Part shown: positions 25,552 to 34,294 of the stretch, one piece after another
Layout: every line of letters begins with the position of its first letter
Position numbering within the stretch: position 1 is the stretch's first letter
Assembly: GCA_021776275.1 (NCBI GenBank)
Contig: JAJFGH010000181.1
Span: 1-35,239 of the forward strand
Reading direction: 5' to 3'
DNA: 35,239 nucleotides
Source of the DNA: Alphaproteobacteria bacterium
Lineage (GTDB): Bacteria; Pseudomonadota; Alphaproteobacteria; GCA-2746255
The notes under the pieces: model-generated
Told to the model about the DNA's origin: nothing
Seen by the model: the letters and a program-made list of their open reading frames with translations, nothing else
Database searches by the model: none
Made by a program: the position numbers and the translations under genes

Positions 25552-26028
25552 TTACCCCGCCCCTTGATCCCCGTCAATAGCGAGACGGCCTTGGACGCGC
25601 TTGCGCGCGGCCCCCCTTTCCTGATCGGATACGTAAATAAGGCCGCCGATCCTGCGAAGCAAGTTTGCTTCAAAATGATCGATATGGCCATCCGCATAGG
25701 CGACCTCCCACAGCATCTCGATCAGCTTGATGCGCTCGTCATGGGGCAGGGCGTCTTTGACGGTTTTCGTGAAGCGATGCAGGTTGTTGGGGTTTTCCGC
25801 CCAGACATGCGCCTTTTCAAAAAGCGCCCGCGCCGCCGCTTCGTCCAAGGCAAAGCGCGTCCGAAGCAGTTTCAGGATTTGCGCCTGTTCGCGGTCGTCG
25901 AAATGGCCGTCGAAGAGGGCGGCCTCGATGAGCAGCGCGGCGATGGCCATCTGCACCGGGTCGACCGCCGTGGCGGCGTCTGCTTTCGGGCCGGAAGCGT
26001 CAAAAAGGGTTCGGATTTTTTTCAGCAT
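25552..26028 (-). CDS. TerB-like (tellurite resistance TerB fold) protein
   Basis: AIAALLIEAALFDGHFDDREQAQILKLLR...LIEMLWEVAYADGHIDHFEANLLRRIGGLIYVSDQE; paired acidic DGHxDxxE motifs. Confidence 0.82.
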   Translation of the reverse strand: MLKKIRTLFDASGPKADAATAVDPVQMAIAALLIEAALFDGHFDDREQAQILKLLRTRFALDEAAARALFEKAHVWAENPNNLHRFTKTVKDALPHDERIKLIEMLWEVAYADGHIDHFEANLLRRIGGLIYVSDQERGAARKRVQGRLAIDGDQGAG

Positions 26029-26044
26029 CGCGGGCTTTCATTTC

Positions 26045-27796
26045 TCATGGGGCCATTTTCCCAATTTTTTCGCCAAGGGCAATGCCTTCGCGCCGGGGGT
26101 CGGCGCCGCCAAAAAGCGTGTCTCCTTTGCGCTCGATTCCATGCAGGCCGCTTGGAAGGTCGCGGAAACGAATCCGGTGTCCCATGGCTTCGAGGGCGGG
26201 GGCCATCGCCTCAAGCGCGGTCTTTGCTTCAAGCTCCGTCTCGCCGTTGCGGTTGACAAAATTCGGCAAGGCGATCGCCTCTTGGAGGGGCAGCTTCCAA
26301 TCCAGCACGCCGATTAGCGTCTTGAGGACAAAGCCGATGATATAAGGCCCGCCGGGCGAGCCGAGGGATAAGCGAAGGTGCCCATCCGGGCCGAACACCA
26401 ATGTCGGCGCCATCGAGCTTCGCGGGCGCTTGCCGGGCTGAACGCGGTTGGCCATGGGCCTGCCCGCCTTTGCGGGCAGAAAGGCAAAATCCGTAAGTTC
26501 GTTGTTCAGCAAAAACCCGTTGACCATCAGCCGTGCGCCAAAGGGGCTTTCGATGCTGGCCGTTAGGGCAAGCGCATTGCCCGCGCCATCGACGACGCTT
26601 AGATGGGTCGTGGAGGTGGATTCCGGCCAGCCCGCAAAGCGGTGCGTCGGCACGATGCCGGCAAGGGTTCCGGGCTTCGCCTGGCCCAGGCTTTTCGTCC
26701 GGGAAATCTGGCCAGCGCGCCGTTTCAGATAGCTGGGCGCCAGCAATGCGCCGACGGGTTGGGGGACAAAATCGGGATCGGCGAGATAGCGGTTGCGATC
26801 GGCAAAGGCAAGCCGGCTTGCTTCCGCAATCAGATGAACGGCTTCGGCCGAGCCCGGCCCAAGCGCTTCCAGGTCGAACCCTTCCAGCATGCCGAGAATT
26901 TGAAGCAGCGTCACGCCGCCGGACGTTGGCGGCCCCATCGCACAGACGCGCATGCCGCGGTAAGCGCGGCAAACGGGTTCGCGTTTTACGGCACGGTAGC
27001 CGGCAAGGTCCGCGACCGTCATGACGCCGGGGTTGCGGCTTGCGGTCGTAACCGTTTTCGCGATGGCTGCGGCGATCTCGCCTTCGTAAAAGCGTGCAGC
27101 GCCCCCCTCGGCGATGCGGCGAAGCGTTTCGGCAAGGGCCGGGTTTTTCAAATGCGTACCGGCCGGCTTCGGCGTGCCGTCCGCGTTCAGGAAATAGGCG
27201 GCCGTTTCGGCAAAGGCATCCAGATGTTTTGCATTGGCGATCATGCGGTGGAGACGCTTTGAAATCGGAAAGCCGGCGTCGGCATGACGGATCGCCGGCG
27301 CGAACAGGCGTTTCCAGGGAAGTTTTCCATGGGCCCGGTGGGCCAGCTCGAACATGCGGAGCAAACCCGGCACGCCGACGGATCGCCCGCCGACCACCGC
27401 GTCGTAAAAGCCGAGCGGCTGGCCATCCGCGTCGAGAAAAAGCCGTTCGCTTGCACCCGCGGGCGCGGTTTCCCGACCGTCGAAACTTTCGACCTTGCCG
27501 GTCTTTTTTTCCACATGGATGAGGAAGGCGCCGCCGCCGATGCCGGAGGATTGGGGTTCGACCAGGGTCAGCACCAGCTCGGCGGCAATGGCGGCATCGA
27601 CGGCGCTGCCGCCGGCGCGCAGCATTTCCAGACCGGCTTCGGCGGCAAGAGGATGGGCCGCCGCCACCATATGGGAAGGCCTGCCCCGCGCCTCTTCGCG
27701 GGCCTCGGAGGGGGCCGGAAACAGCGAAAAAGCCAGCAGGCCCAGGCAAAAAAGCGCGGCGGCCCGCAGGCCTGGCCGGTGCTGGGGGGGCGACAT
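26045..27796 (-). CDS. ggt: Gamma-glutamyltransferase
   Basis: Signal peptide; MVAAAHPLAAEAGLEMLRAGGSAVDAAIAAELVLTLVEPQSSGIGGGAFLI; STTHLSVVDGAGNALALTASIESPFGARLMVNGFLLNNELTDF (catalytic Thr region); GSPGGPYIIGFVLKTLI. Start at ATG 27796 (MSPPQHRPGLRAAALF), not the ORF start 28498. Confidence 0.94.
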   Translation of the reverse strand: MSPPQHRPGLRAAALFCLGLLAFSLFPAPSEAREEARGRPSHMVAAAHPLAAEAGLEMLRAGGSAVDAAIAAELVLTLVEPQSSGIGGGAFLIHVEKKTGKVESFDGRETAPAGASERLFLDADGQPLGFYDAVVGGRSVGVPGLLRMFELAHRAHGKLPWKRLFAPAIRHADAGFPISKRLHRMIANAKHLDAFAETAAYFLNADGTPKPAGTHLKNPALAETLRRIAEGGAARFYEGEIAAAIAKTVTTASRNPGVMTVADLAGYRAVKREPVCRAYRGMRVCAMGPPTSGGVTLLQILGMLEGFDLEALGPGSAEAVHLIAEASRLAFADRNRYLADPDFVPQPVGALLAPSYLKRRAGQISRTKSLGQAKPGTLAGIVPTHRFAGWPESTSTTHLSVVDGAGNALALTASIESPFGARLMVNGFLLNNELTDFAFLPAKAGRPMANRVQPGKRPRSSMAPTLVFGPDGHLRLSLGSPGGPYIIGFVLKTLIGVLDWKLPLQEAIALPNFVNRNGETELEAKTALEAMAPALEAMGHRIRFRDLPSGLHGIERKGDTLFGGADPRREGIALGEKIGKMAP

Positions 27797-27901
27797 TTGT
27801 GGGTGGTTCTCCTTCGGGGGGCCTTTCGATAAGATGCCACAACTCGCCTTCGGGCGGGGGTTTTTGCAAAACCATTTTTTGCGCGGCCAGGGGCGAGCGC
27901 C

Positions 27902-28381
27902 ATGTTTGAAACCTTTATTGCGGCAACGGTTCTCGTTCTGCTGACGGTTTTGATCCATTACGAAATCTTGCGGGTGGCGTCGATCCTGTTGCCCCGCCTT
28001 ACGATCCCGCCGCGCACGCGGATGTTTTTCGTCATCATTGCCGCTTTCTTCGCCCACACGGTCGAGGTGTGGCTCTATGCCTTCGCCTATTATTTGCTCG
28101 TCGAACATTTTGCCCTTGGGGGATTCGCGGGCCAGCCGGTCGGCACCTTCATGGAATATCTTTATTTCTCGACGGTGACCTATACTTCGCTGGGCCTGGG
28201 CGATATTTATCCGGTCGGCGGCCTGCGGCTGATTTCGGGCGTCGAAGCGTTGAACGGCCTGGTTCTGATTGGCTGGTCGGCGTCGTTCACCTATTTGTCG
28301 ATGCAGGAATTTTGGCCAATGCATGAGGGATTGCATGGGGGATATCGGGGCCGGCACAAGGACGACACCGAGAAAGACTAG
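27902..28381 (+). CDS. Two-TM ion channel (Ion_trans_2/K+ channel-like)
   Basis: Hydrophobic helices flanking EYLYFSTVTYTSLGLGDIYPVGGLRLISGVEALNGLVLIGWSASFTY; pore-loop-like TSLGLGD. Confidence 0.75.
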   Translation: MFETFIAATVLVLLTVLIHYEILRVASILLPRLTIPPRTRMFFVIIAAFFAHTVEVWLYAFAYYLLVEHFALGGFAGQPVGTFMEYLYFSTVTYTSLGLGDIYPVGGLRLISGVEALNGLVLIGWSASFTYLSMQEFWPMHEGLHGGYRGRHKDDTEKD

Positions 28382-28482
28382 CCCGGCCCGGAAAAACCGT
28401 TTGTCGGGCAATGGGGTCGCAGGGTTAAATGCGGCGCCTTGGGCTGCATCGTTGCAGCCTGCCCGTTGAGAGAGACGATAAA

Positions 28483-29307
28483 ATGCCACAGGCGACAAAA
28501 GCCATCACGGTACCGGCGCTTCGCGCGCGGAAAGGCAAGACGCCGATCGTCTGCCTGACCGCTTACACGACGCCGATGGCAAAATGGCTGGACGTCCATG
28601 TGGATCTGCTGCTTGTCGGCGATTCCGTCGGCATGGTCCTCTATGGGATGGAAAGCACGCTTGGGGTGACGGTCGATATGATGATCGCCCATACCCAGGC
28701 CGTTATGCGTGGCGCCCGGCGCGCCTGCGTCATCACCGACCTTCCGTTCGGCAGCTATCAGGAATCGCCCGAAGCCGCATACCGCACGGCAGCGCGCATT
28801 TTAAAAGAAACCGGCGCCGCCGGGGTGAAGCTGGAAGGCGGCGAAGCAATGGCCGAAACCGTTTCCTTCCTGACCCAGCGCGGCATCCCCGTGATGGGCC
28901 ACATTGGCATGATGCCGCAATCCGTGCGCGCTTATGGCGGCTTTGGCGCCCGGGGAAAGACGGAAATCGAAGCGGGACAAATTCTTGCCGATGGCGAGGC
29001 CATTGCGGCGGCTGGTGCGTTTGCCGTCGTCGTCGAAGGCACGCTGGAAACGGTTGCGGCCGACGCCACGAAGGCGTTGCCGGTGCCGACGATCGGCATT
29101 GGCGCCTCGGCCGCTTGCGACGGGCAAATCCTGGTGACGGAAGATTTGCTTGGCCTGTTCACCGGTTTCGTTCCAAGTTTCGTGAAGCGCTATGCGGCGC
29201 TTGGCGAGGAAGTTGAAAAGGCGGCGGCGCAATACGCGAGCGATGTAAAGAAGCGACGTTTCCCGGAAGCCGCGCATTGTTTTGGTCCGAAGAAGCCAAA
29301 ACCCTAA
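28483..29307 (+). CDS. panB: 3-methyl-2-oxobutanoate hydroxymethyltransferase
   Basis: [108 protein letters not shown]. Confidence 0.96.
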   Translation: MPQATKAITVPALRARKGKTPIVCLTAYTTPMAKWLDVHVDLLLVGDSVGMVLYGMESTLGVTVDMMIAHTQAVMRGARRACVITDLPFGSYQESPEAAYRTAARILKETGAAGVKLEGGEAMAETVSFLTQRGIPVMGHIGMMPQSVRAYGGFGARGKTEIEAGQILADGEAIAAAGAFAVVVEGTLETVAADATKALPVPTIGIGASAACDGQILVTEDLLGLFTGFVPSFVKRYAALGEEVEKAAAQYASDVKKRRFPEAAHCFGPKKPKP

Positions 29308-29338
29308 ACCGCAAGCAGGCGCAAATCTTGGCAATTCC

Positions 29339-30223
29339 ATGGGTTTCGACCAGCAAGCAAAGGCAGCCGATGTGACCGGCATTCCGTGTGTCCGTACGGT
29401 TGTGGATCTGCGAAGCGCCATTGCGCGCTGGCGGGCGGCAGGCGAAACAATTGGCCTTGTGCCGACGATGGGGGCTTTGCACGACGGGCATCTGGCCCTT
29501 GTGGCCGCGTCGTTGGAAAAAATGGATCGCACGGTGGTTACGATCCTGGTGAACCCTTTGCAGTTTGGGCCCGAGGAAGACCTGTCCGCCTACCCCCGGA
29601 ACGAGGCGGCGGATGGGGAGAAGCTTACGGCGGCCGCCGCCGATCTGCTTTACGCGCCGGCCATCGAGGAAATGTACCCGCCGGGCTTTGCCACGGAAGT
29701 GCGTGTCGCGGGCCTCACGGAAATGCTCTGCGGGGCTTCCCGGCCCGTGCATTTCGCAGGCGTTGCGACGGTGGTCGCAAAGCTTTTTTTGCAGGCGCAG
29801 CCAGATGCGGCGTTCTTCGGCGAGAAGGATTATCAGCAATGGCTGGTCGTGCGGCGCTTGGCGCGCGATCTGGACATGGCCGTTCGCGTCGAACGCGTTG
29901 CGACTATGCGCGAGGGAGACGGCCTCGCCCTTTCCTCGCGGAACGCCTATCTCACGCCGGAAGAGCGCGCGATCGCCCCGAAACTTTTTGAAATGCTTGG
30001 GCAGATGGCGGCGGCAATCCGAAAGGGGCGCGCCATTGACGACGCCATAGCCTGGGGGAAAGACGAACTTCGCCGCGCCGGTTTCGGGAAGATCGATTAC
30101 CTAGAAGTGCGGGATCAGGAAAGCCTGGTTCCAATCGAAGCTGGGGAAGAAGGGGCGCGCATCTTTGCCGCGGTCCATTTGGGGAAAACGCGGCTGATCG
30201 ACAATCTGGCCGTTGCGGATTAG
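29339..30223 (+). CDS. panC: Pantoate--beta-alanine ligase
   Basis: IGLVPTMGALHDGHLALVAAS, VTILVNPLQFGPEEDLSAYPR, VAKLFLQAQPDAAFFGEKDYQQWLVVRRLARDL, LALSSRNAYLTPEER. Confidence 0.95.
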   Translation: MGFDQQAKAADVTGIPCVRTVVDLRSAIARWRAAGETIGLVPTMGALHDGHLALVAASLEKMDRTVVTILVNPLQFGPEEDLSAYPRNEAADGEKLTAAAADLLYAPAIEEMYPPGFATEVRVAGLTEMLCGASRPVHFAGVATVVAKLFLQAQPDAAFFGEKDYQQWLVVRRLARDLDMAVRVERVATMREGDGLALSSRNAYLTPEERAIAPKLFEMLGQMAAAIRKGRAIDDAIAWGKDELRRAGFGKIDYLEVRDQESLVPIEAGEEGARIFAAVHLGKTRLIDNLAVAD

Positions 30224-30705
30224 CCGGCGTCCGGCCCCTCCCAGGGAAAAACAAGCCATATGTCCTGGGGCGTCTCGACGGCGCAACGATCAATGTAAGG
30301 CAGGCCGTCCGGTTTTGCGTAAAGGGTGACGAGGGAAGCCTCGGGCAAAAGGGTGCGAACGGTCTCGGCCGTCTTGCCCGTGTCCGCAATGTCATCGACG
30401 ACCAGCCATCCCTCGCCCGTGGCTTCGCCATCTTTGAGCACGTCCGGCGTGGACACGCCCGGCGTGAGCACGCGCGGCGTTCCCTGGCGCTTTCCGTCGT
30501 AGCTTGCGATGGCAAGCGTTTCGATGCGGCGAATGCCAAGGGCAAAGGCAAGGGTGGCTGCCGGGATCAGCCCGCCGCGGGCGATGGCAAGGATGCCCTG
30601 CCAGGGCCCTTCGTGGCGAAGGCTTTGGGCAAGGGCCAGGCCGGCCTGGTGGACTTCCTGCCAGGAAAGGGCGCGGGTCTCGCGAAGGGGTTCCGATGGC
30701 TTCAT
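30220..30705 (-). CDS. gpt: Phosphoribosyltransferase, xanthine-guanine type (Gpt-like)
   Basis: ILAIARGGLIPAATLAFALGIRRIETLAIASYDGKRQG...WLVVDDIADTGKTAETVRTLLPEASLVTLYAKPDG (PRPP motif DDIADTGKT). Confidence 0.85.
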   Translation of the reverse strand: MKPSEPLRETRALSWQEVHQAGLALAQSLRHEGPWQGILAIARGGLIPAATLAFALGIRRIETLAIASYDGKRQGTPRVLTPGVSTPDVLKDGEATGEGWLVVDDIADTGKTAETVRTLLPEASLVTLYAKPDGLPYIDRCAVETPQDIWLVFPWEGPDAG

Positions 30706-30734
30706 GGCATTCGGCTTACACGGGCGGCTGAAAT

Positions 30735-30770
30735 AAAAACCGGCCGGTCATTTCTGACCGGCCGGTTTTT
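30735..30770 (-). terminator. Strong intrinsic (possibly bidirectional) terminator
   Basis: AAAAACCGGCCGGTCA-TTTC-TGACCGGCCGGTTTTT, 16-bp perfect inverted repeat with T-tract on both strands, directly downstream of the OmpA-like gene stop (30795). Confidence 0.9.
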
Positions 30771-30794
30771 TATCGGTTTGTGCGGCGTAGGCGA

Positions 30795-32045
30795 TCAACG
30801 CACGTAAATGTGCACTTCGTTCGATTCGGCCGTCGCGCTTTGGGTGGCCTTCAGGTTCAGGCGATCCGCCGGCAGGCCCATGTCCCGCAAGGCGCGCAGC
30901 ACGCCTTCGGCGTTCTTTTTCGATGCGCTCGTGTTGCGGGCGGCTTCTGCCGTGTTGCCTTTTGTCGAGGCCACCGCGACGAGATCGAAAATCGCGTTCG
31001 GGCGGCGGTCAAGCGCGCTCCGCACAGCGGTGTAAAGGGCCTGGGAATAATCGACGTCCGGGCGATCGAAACGGATGACAACCAGCGGCCGGCGGCCGGC
31101 GGCCGGCGCCGGGGTGGCAAGCCTTGCCGTTTGGCCGGCGCCTGCAAGCTGTGCATGGATCGGCGGCGATGCGAAGGCGCGGTTCGCAAGGCTGGGACCG
31201 TAAAGCTCGCCATTTTTGACGGCGACGGAAAGGATCGTGAGGTTGCTGCGCTCAATGCTTAGATAGCTGCTCTGGCGGCTGATGTCCTCGCTGAGCTCGT
31301 TCAAAAGCCGATCGACCATCACGACGGAGCGATTCACTTCGTCTTCGAGGATGGCAAGCTGGCGATGATCCTCGTCGATCGCGCCGGAAAGGCTGTACGC
31401 CGCCCGGGTGGATTCGAGAATGTAGGCCGCCATGGCCGAATCGCCAGCCACCTGATTGGCGAGGCTGTTCAGATTGGCGACGTCGTTGCCGACATTGTTG
31501 AGCTGCTGCTGCGCCGTTTGCCACTGGCTAACCAAAATGGGGTTGCCCGGCGTCGTGCCGACCTGCAGGCGGGCCTGAATGGCGGCGATGAGGCCATGAT
31601 ATTGCTGGGCGTTGTTGACCGTCGTGCTGCGGATCTGCTGCAACGTTCCGTTGCGCTGGGAAAGGTGCGCGCGAAGGCCGGCAAGCTCGTTGCGGACCTG
31701 CACCACTTTCTGGCCAACATAGGTGCCCGTGGGCGCGGCTGCGGTGACGGCGGTCGGTTGGAAATTCGACGTGCCAAGCACAAGCGGCGTGCCCGGGACC
31801 CCGGACGGCGCTGGCGGAGGGGCGGCGCCATAGGGGACGTTTGTCCCTGCGACGGCCGCTTCGTCCTCATAGGGTTCGATGATGATTCGCTCCGTCGATG
31901 GTTCCGACGAAGTGGCAACCAGGGCGCCGCCCTCGGCAGGTTCGTCCCCGCTAAGAGAGGGCCACAGCTCTTCCCCAAAGGACGAGCAGCCCCCGAGAAG
32001 AATTGCCGTCGCAAACGTGGCGACGTGTCGCTTCAAAAAGGCCAT
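30795..32045 (-). CDS. Lipoprotein with C-terminal OmpA-like domain
   Basis: MAFLKRHVATFATAILLGGCSSF lipobox; coiled-coil-like middle; C-terminus VRSALDRRPNAIFDLVAVASTKGNTAEAARNTSASKKNAEGVLRALRDMGLPADRLNLKATQSATAESNEVHIYVR is OmpA-like. Confidence 0.75.
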   Translation of the reverse strand: MAFLKRHVATFATAILLGGCSSFGEELWPSLSGDEPAEGGALVATSSEPSTERIIIEPYEDEAAVAGTNVPYGAAPPPAPSGVPGTPLVLGTSNFQPTAVTAAAPTGTYVGQKVVQVRNELAGLRAHLSQRNGTLQQIRSTTVNNAQQYHGLIAAIQARLQVGTTPGNPILVSQWQTAQQQLNNVGNDVANLNSLANQVAGDSAMAAYILESTRAAYSLSGAIDEDHRQLAILEDEVNRSVVMVDRLLNELSEDISRQSSYLSIERSNLTILSVAVKNGELYGPSLANRAFASPPIHAQLAGAGQTARLATPAPAAGRRPLVVIRFDRPDVDYSQALYTAVRSALDRRPNAIFDLVAVASTKGNTAEAARNTSASKKNAEGVLRALRDMGLPADRLNLKATQSATAESNEVHIYVR

Positions 32046-32285
32046 GGAAATATTTCTCAAATGTCGCCCAGTTGCTATGCCCAACAAGGCCCGTCGATCC
32101 GGCACCTTGAACGATCGAGCATTATTATGGAAGGTGCCGGATCTGCCAACCCTTTAATTTTCCTATGGATAACCCCGATCCTCGGCAGACGGAACGGCCT
32201 TTTCGCCGCCTTTTCGCCGATTCGACCTTGCCTTGCCATTCCCCTGGGCTTTGAGTAGGTTCCGCTTTCCTTGTTCCCGTTTTGG

Positions 32286-32362
32286 GCGCCCGTAGCTCAG
32301 CTGGATAGAGCACCAGACTACGAATCTGGGGGTCGGGAGTTCGAATCTCTCCGGGCGCGCCA
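32286..32362 (+). tRNA. tRNA-Arg (anticodon ACG), CCA encoded
   Basis: GCGCCCGTAGCTCAGCTGGATAGAGCACCAGACTACGAATCTGGGGGTCGGGAGTTCGAATCTCTCCGGGCGCGCCA; acceptor GCGCCCG/CGGGCGC, anticodon loop CTACGAA. Confidence 0.97.
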
Positions 32363-32418
32363 CACGTTTTTACGCAAGCCATTTTACGCAAGCCGCTCGC
32401 TGCGTCGCCCTTGGGCGG

Positions 32419-33177
32419 CTACATCGTCGTGTAGCCGCCATCGACGACGATCTCGGCGCCGTTCACATAGGAAGATTCGTCCGAGGCCAGGAACAGGATG
32501 GCGTTCGCCACCTCTTCGGGCTTGCCGGCGCGGCCGAGAATGGTGGGGCCGAGAACCATCTCGTTCAGCTCTGCGCTTTCCGTGATGTCGGACGTCATCG
32601 GCGTCGCGATCAGGCCCGGATGGATGGAATTCGCGCGGATATCGTAGGCCGCATATTCGGCGGCGACGGATTTCGTCAGGATCCGCACGGCGCCCTTCGA
32701 GGCCTGGTATGCCAGGGCAACGCCGCCCGGCGCGCCAATCAGCCCATAGATCGACGAAATGTTGACGATCGACCCGCCGCCCGCCTTTTGCATGGCCGGC
32801 AGGATATGCTTGCAGCCCAGGAACACGCCCTTCACGTTGATGTTCATGACCCGGTCGAATTCGTCGACGCTTGTGTCCTTGCAGTTTTTCAAAACCAGGA
32901 TGCCGGCATTGTTGACGAGCACGTCCACCTTGCCAAATTCGCCGATCGCTTTGTCGACGACGGCTTTCCACTCGCTTTCCTTGGAGACGTCGTGCTTAAG
33001 AAAGGTGGCTTCGCCGCCCGCCTGTTTGATTCCTTCGACGACGGCTTTGCCTTCCTTTTCTTTAACGTCCGTGACGACAACTTTGGCACCTTCTTTCGCA
33101 AGGAGTTGGCTATGCGCCTTCCCCATTCCCAAGGCGCCGCCGGTGACGAGTGCAACTTTTCCTTCCATGCGTCCCAT
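32419..33177 (-). CDS. Short-chain dehydrogenase/reductase (SDR), copy A
   Basis: KVALVTGGALGMGKAHSQLLAKEGAKVVVTDV, LVNNAGI, ALAYQASKGAVRILTKS, HPGLIATPM, GAEIVVDGGYTTM. Confidence 0.93.
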   Translation of the reverse strand: MGRMEGKVALVTGGALGMGKAHSQLLAKEGAKVVVTDVKEKEGKAVVEGIKQAGGEATFLKHDVSKESEWKAVVDKAIGEFGKVDVLVNNAGILVLKNCKDTSVDEFDRVMNINVKGVFLGCKHILPAMQKAGGGSIVNISSIYGLIGAPGGVALAYQASKGAVRILTKSVAAEYAAYDIRANSIHPGLIATPMTSDITESAELNEMVLGPTILGRAGKPEEVANAILFLASDESSYVNGAEIVVDGGYTTM

Positions 33178-33535
33178 AAGGTTTCCTCCCTGAAGGTTTC
33201 GTTTACAGGCTTTTTCCTGAACGCCCCGAGAGGGTCGTGGCCTGCCTATAAGGAGTCAAGGAAGGAAAGGTAAGTCGCGGATTTTGAAACCGGAATCATG
33301 GACTTCCGCCGCGCGGCCCTTGGGCGCGGCGCGCTGATTTTTCAGGCCGCGAGAGGGGTGGTATAGTTCCGACCGGGGAAAATTATAAAAATTACGGGAG
33401 GAATGGCATGGGTCGCGTTTCAGGAAAAATTGCGCTCGTCACCGGCGGTGCGCTTGGCCTTGGCGAAGCAATGAGCCTGCTTCTTGCGAAAGAAGGTGCC
33501 AAAGTTGTCGTCACGGACGTTAAAGAAAAGGAAGG
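33050..33535. repeat. 53-bp perfect inverted repeat (33050-33102 and 33483-33535) inside two divergent SDR genes
   Basis: CTTGCGAAAGAAGGTGCCAAAGTTGTCGTCACGGACGTTAAAGAAAAGGAAGG present on + at 33483 and on - ending at 33102. Confidence 0.95.
33339..33367 (+). promoter_or_regulatory. Putative sigma70-type promoter for SDR copy B
   Basis: TTTTCA (33339-33344), 17-nt spacer, TATAGT (33362-33367), followed by GGGAGGA upstream of ATG 33408. Confidence 0.45.
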
Positions 33536-34178
33536 TCAGGCAACCGCCGACGCCATCAAGCAGGCGGGCGGCGAAGCCATCTTTCTTAAGCACGACGTCG
33601 TTAACGAAAGCGAATGGAAGACCGTCATCGCGGAGACGGAAAAGGCGTTCGGCGGCCTTGATATTCTCGTCAACAATGCCGGCGTCGTCGTGATGAAGAG
33701 CGTCGAAGACACGACCTTGGAAGATTGGCGATGGCTGCACTCGATCAATCTCGACGCGGTTTTCCTGGGCACGAAATACGGCATCGAATCGATGAAGAAA
33801 TCGGGAGGCGGGTCGATCATCAACATTTCTTCGATCGAAGGCATCATCGCCGACCCGAATCTTTTTGCATACAATTCCAGCAAGGCGGGCGTGCGCTTGC
33901 TGACAAAGTCGGCAGCGCTGCATTGCGCGAAATCGGGTTACGGCATTCGCATCAACTCGGTGCATCCGGGTTACACTTGGACGCCGATGGTCGAGCAGGC
34001 GATCGATGAACTTGGCGGCACGAAAGAGGTGATCGATCAGGTCAAATCCCTGCACCCGATCGGACGCTATGGCCAGCCGATCGACATTGCCAATGGCGTG
34101 CTGTTCCTGGCATCGGAAGAATCCAGCTTCATGACCGGCTCGGAATTGGTCATCGATGGGGGCTACACAGCCCAATAA
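33408..34178 (+). CDS. Short-chain dehydrogenase/reductase (SDR), copy B
   Basis: KIALVTGGALGLGEAMSLLLAKEGAKVVVTDV, LVNNAGV, FAYNSSKAGVRLLTKS, HPGYTWTPM, GSELVIDGGYTAQ; paralogue of copy A. Confidence 0.93.
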   Translation: MGRVSGKIALVTGGALGLGEAMSLLLAKEGAKVVVTDVKEKEGQATADAIKQAGGEAIFLKHDVVNESEWKTVIAETEKAFGGLDILVNNAGVVVMKSVEDTTLEDWRWLHSINLDAVFLGTKYGIESMKKSGGGSIINISSIEGIIADPNLFAYNSSKAGVRLLTKSAALHCAKSGYGIRINSVHPGYTWTPMVEQAIDELGGTKEVIDQVKSLHPIGRYGQPIDIANGVLFLASEESSFMTGSELVIDGGYTAQ

Positions 34179-34294
34179 ATGGCGTAAATCTTGCGATTCG
34201 CCCCTTGATTCACCCCTTGATTCGCGGCGGGTTCGTGCCAATATGCAGGCATCGGGCCGGGTCCGGTGAAGAATAAAGCATAAAGGATAAACAG

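Noticed and set aside
25552-26028. Tellurite-resistance or phage-defence (ter) system
   Set aside because: Only a lone TerB-fold protein; no terACDEZ-type partners in the window.
27797-28498. N-terminal extension of the ggt ORF across the ion-channel gene
   Set aside because: ATG 27796 is followed by a proper signal peptide; upstream sequence is antisense to the divergent channel gene.
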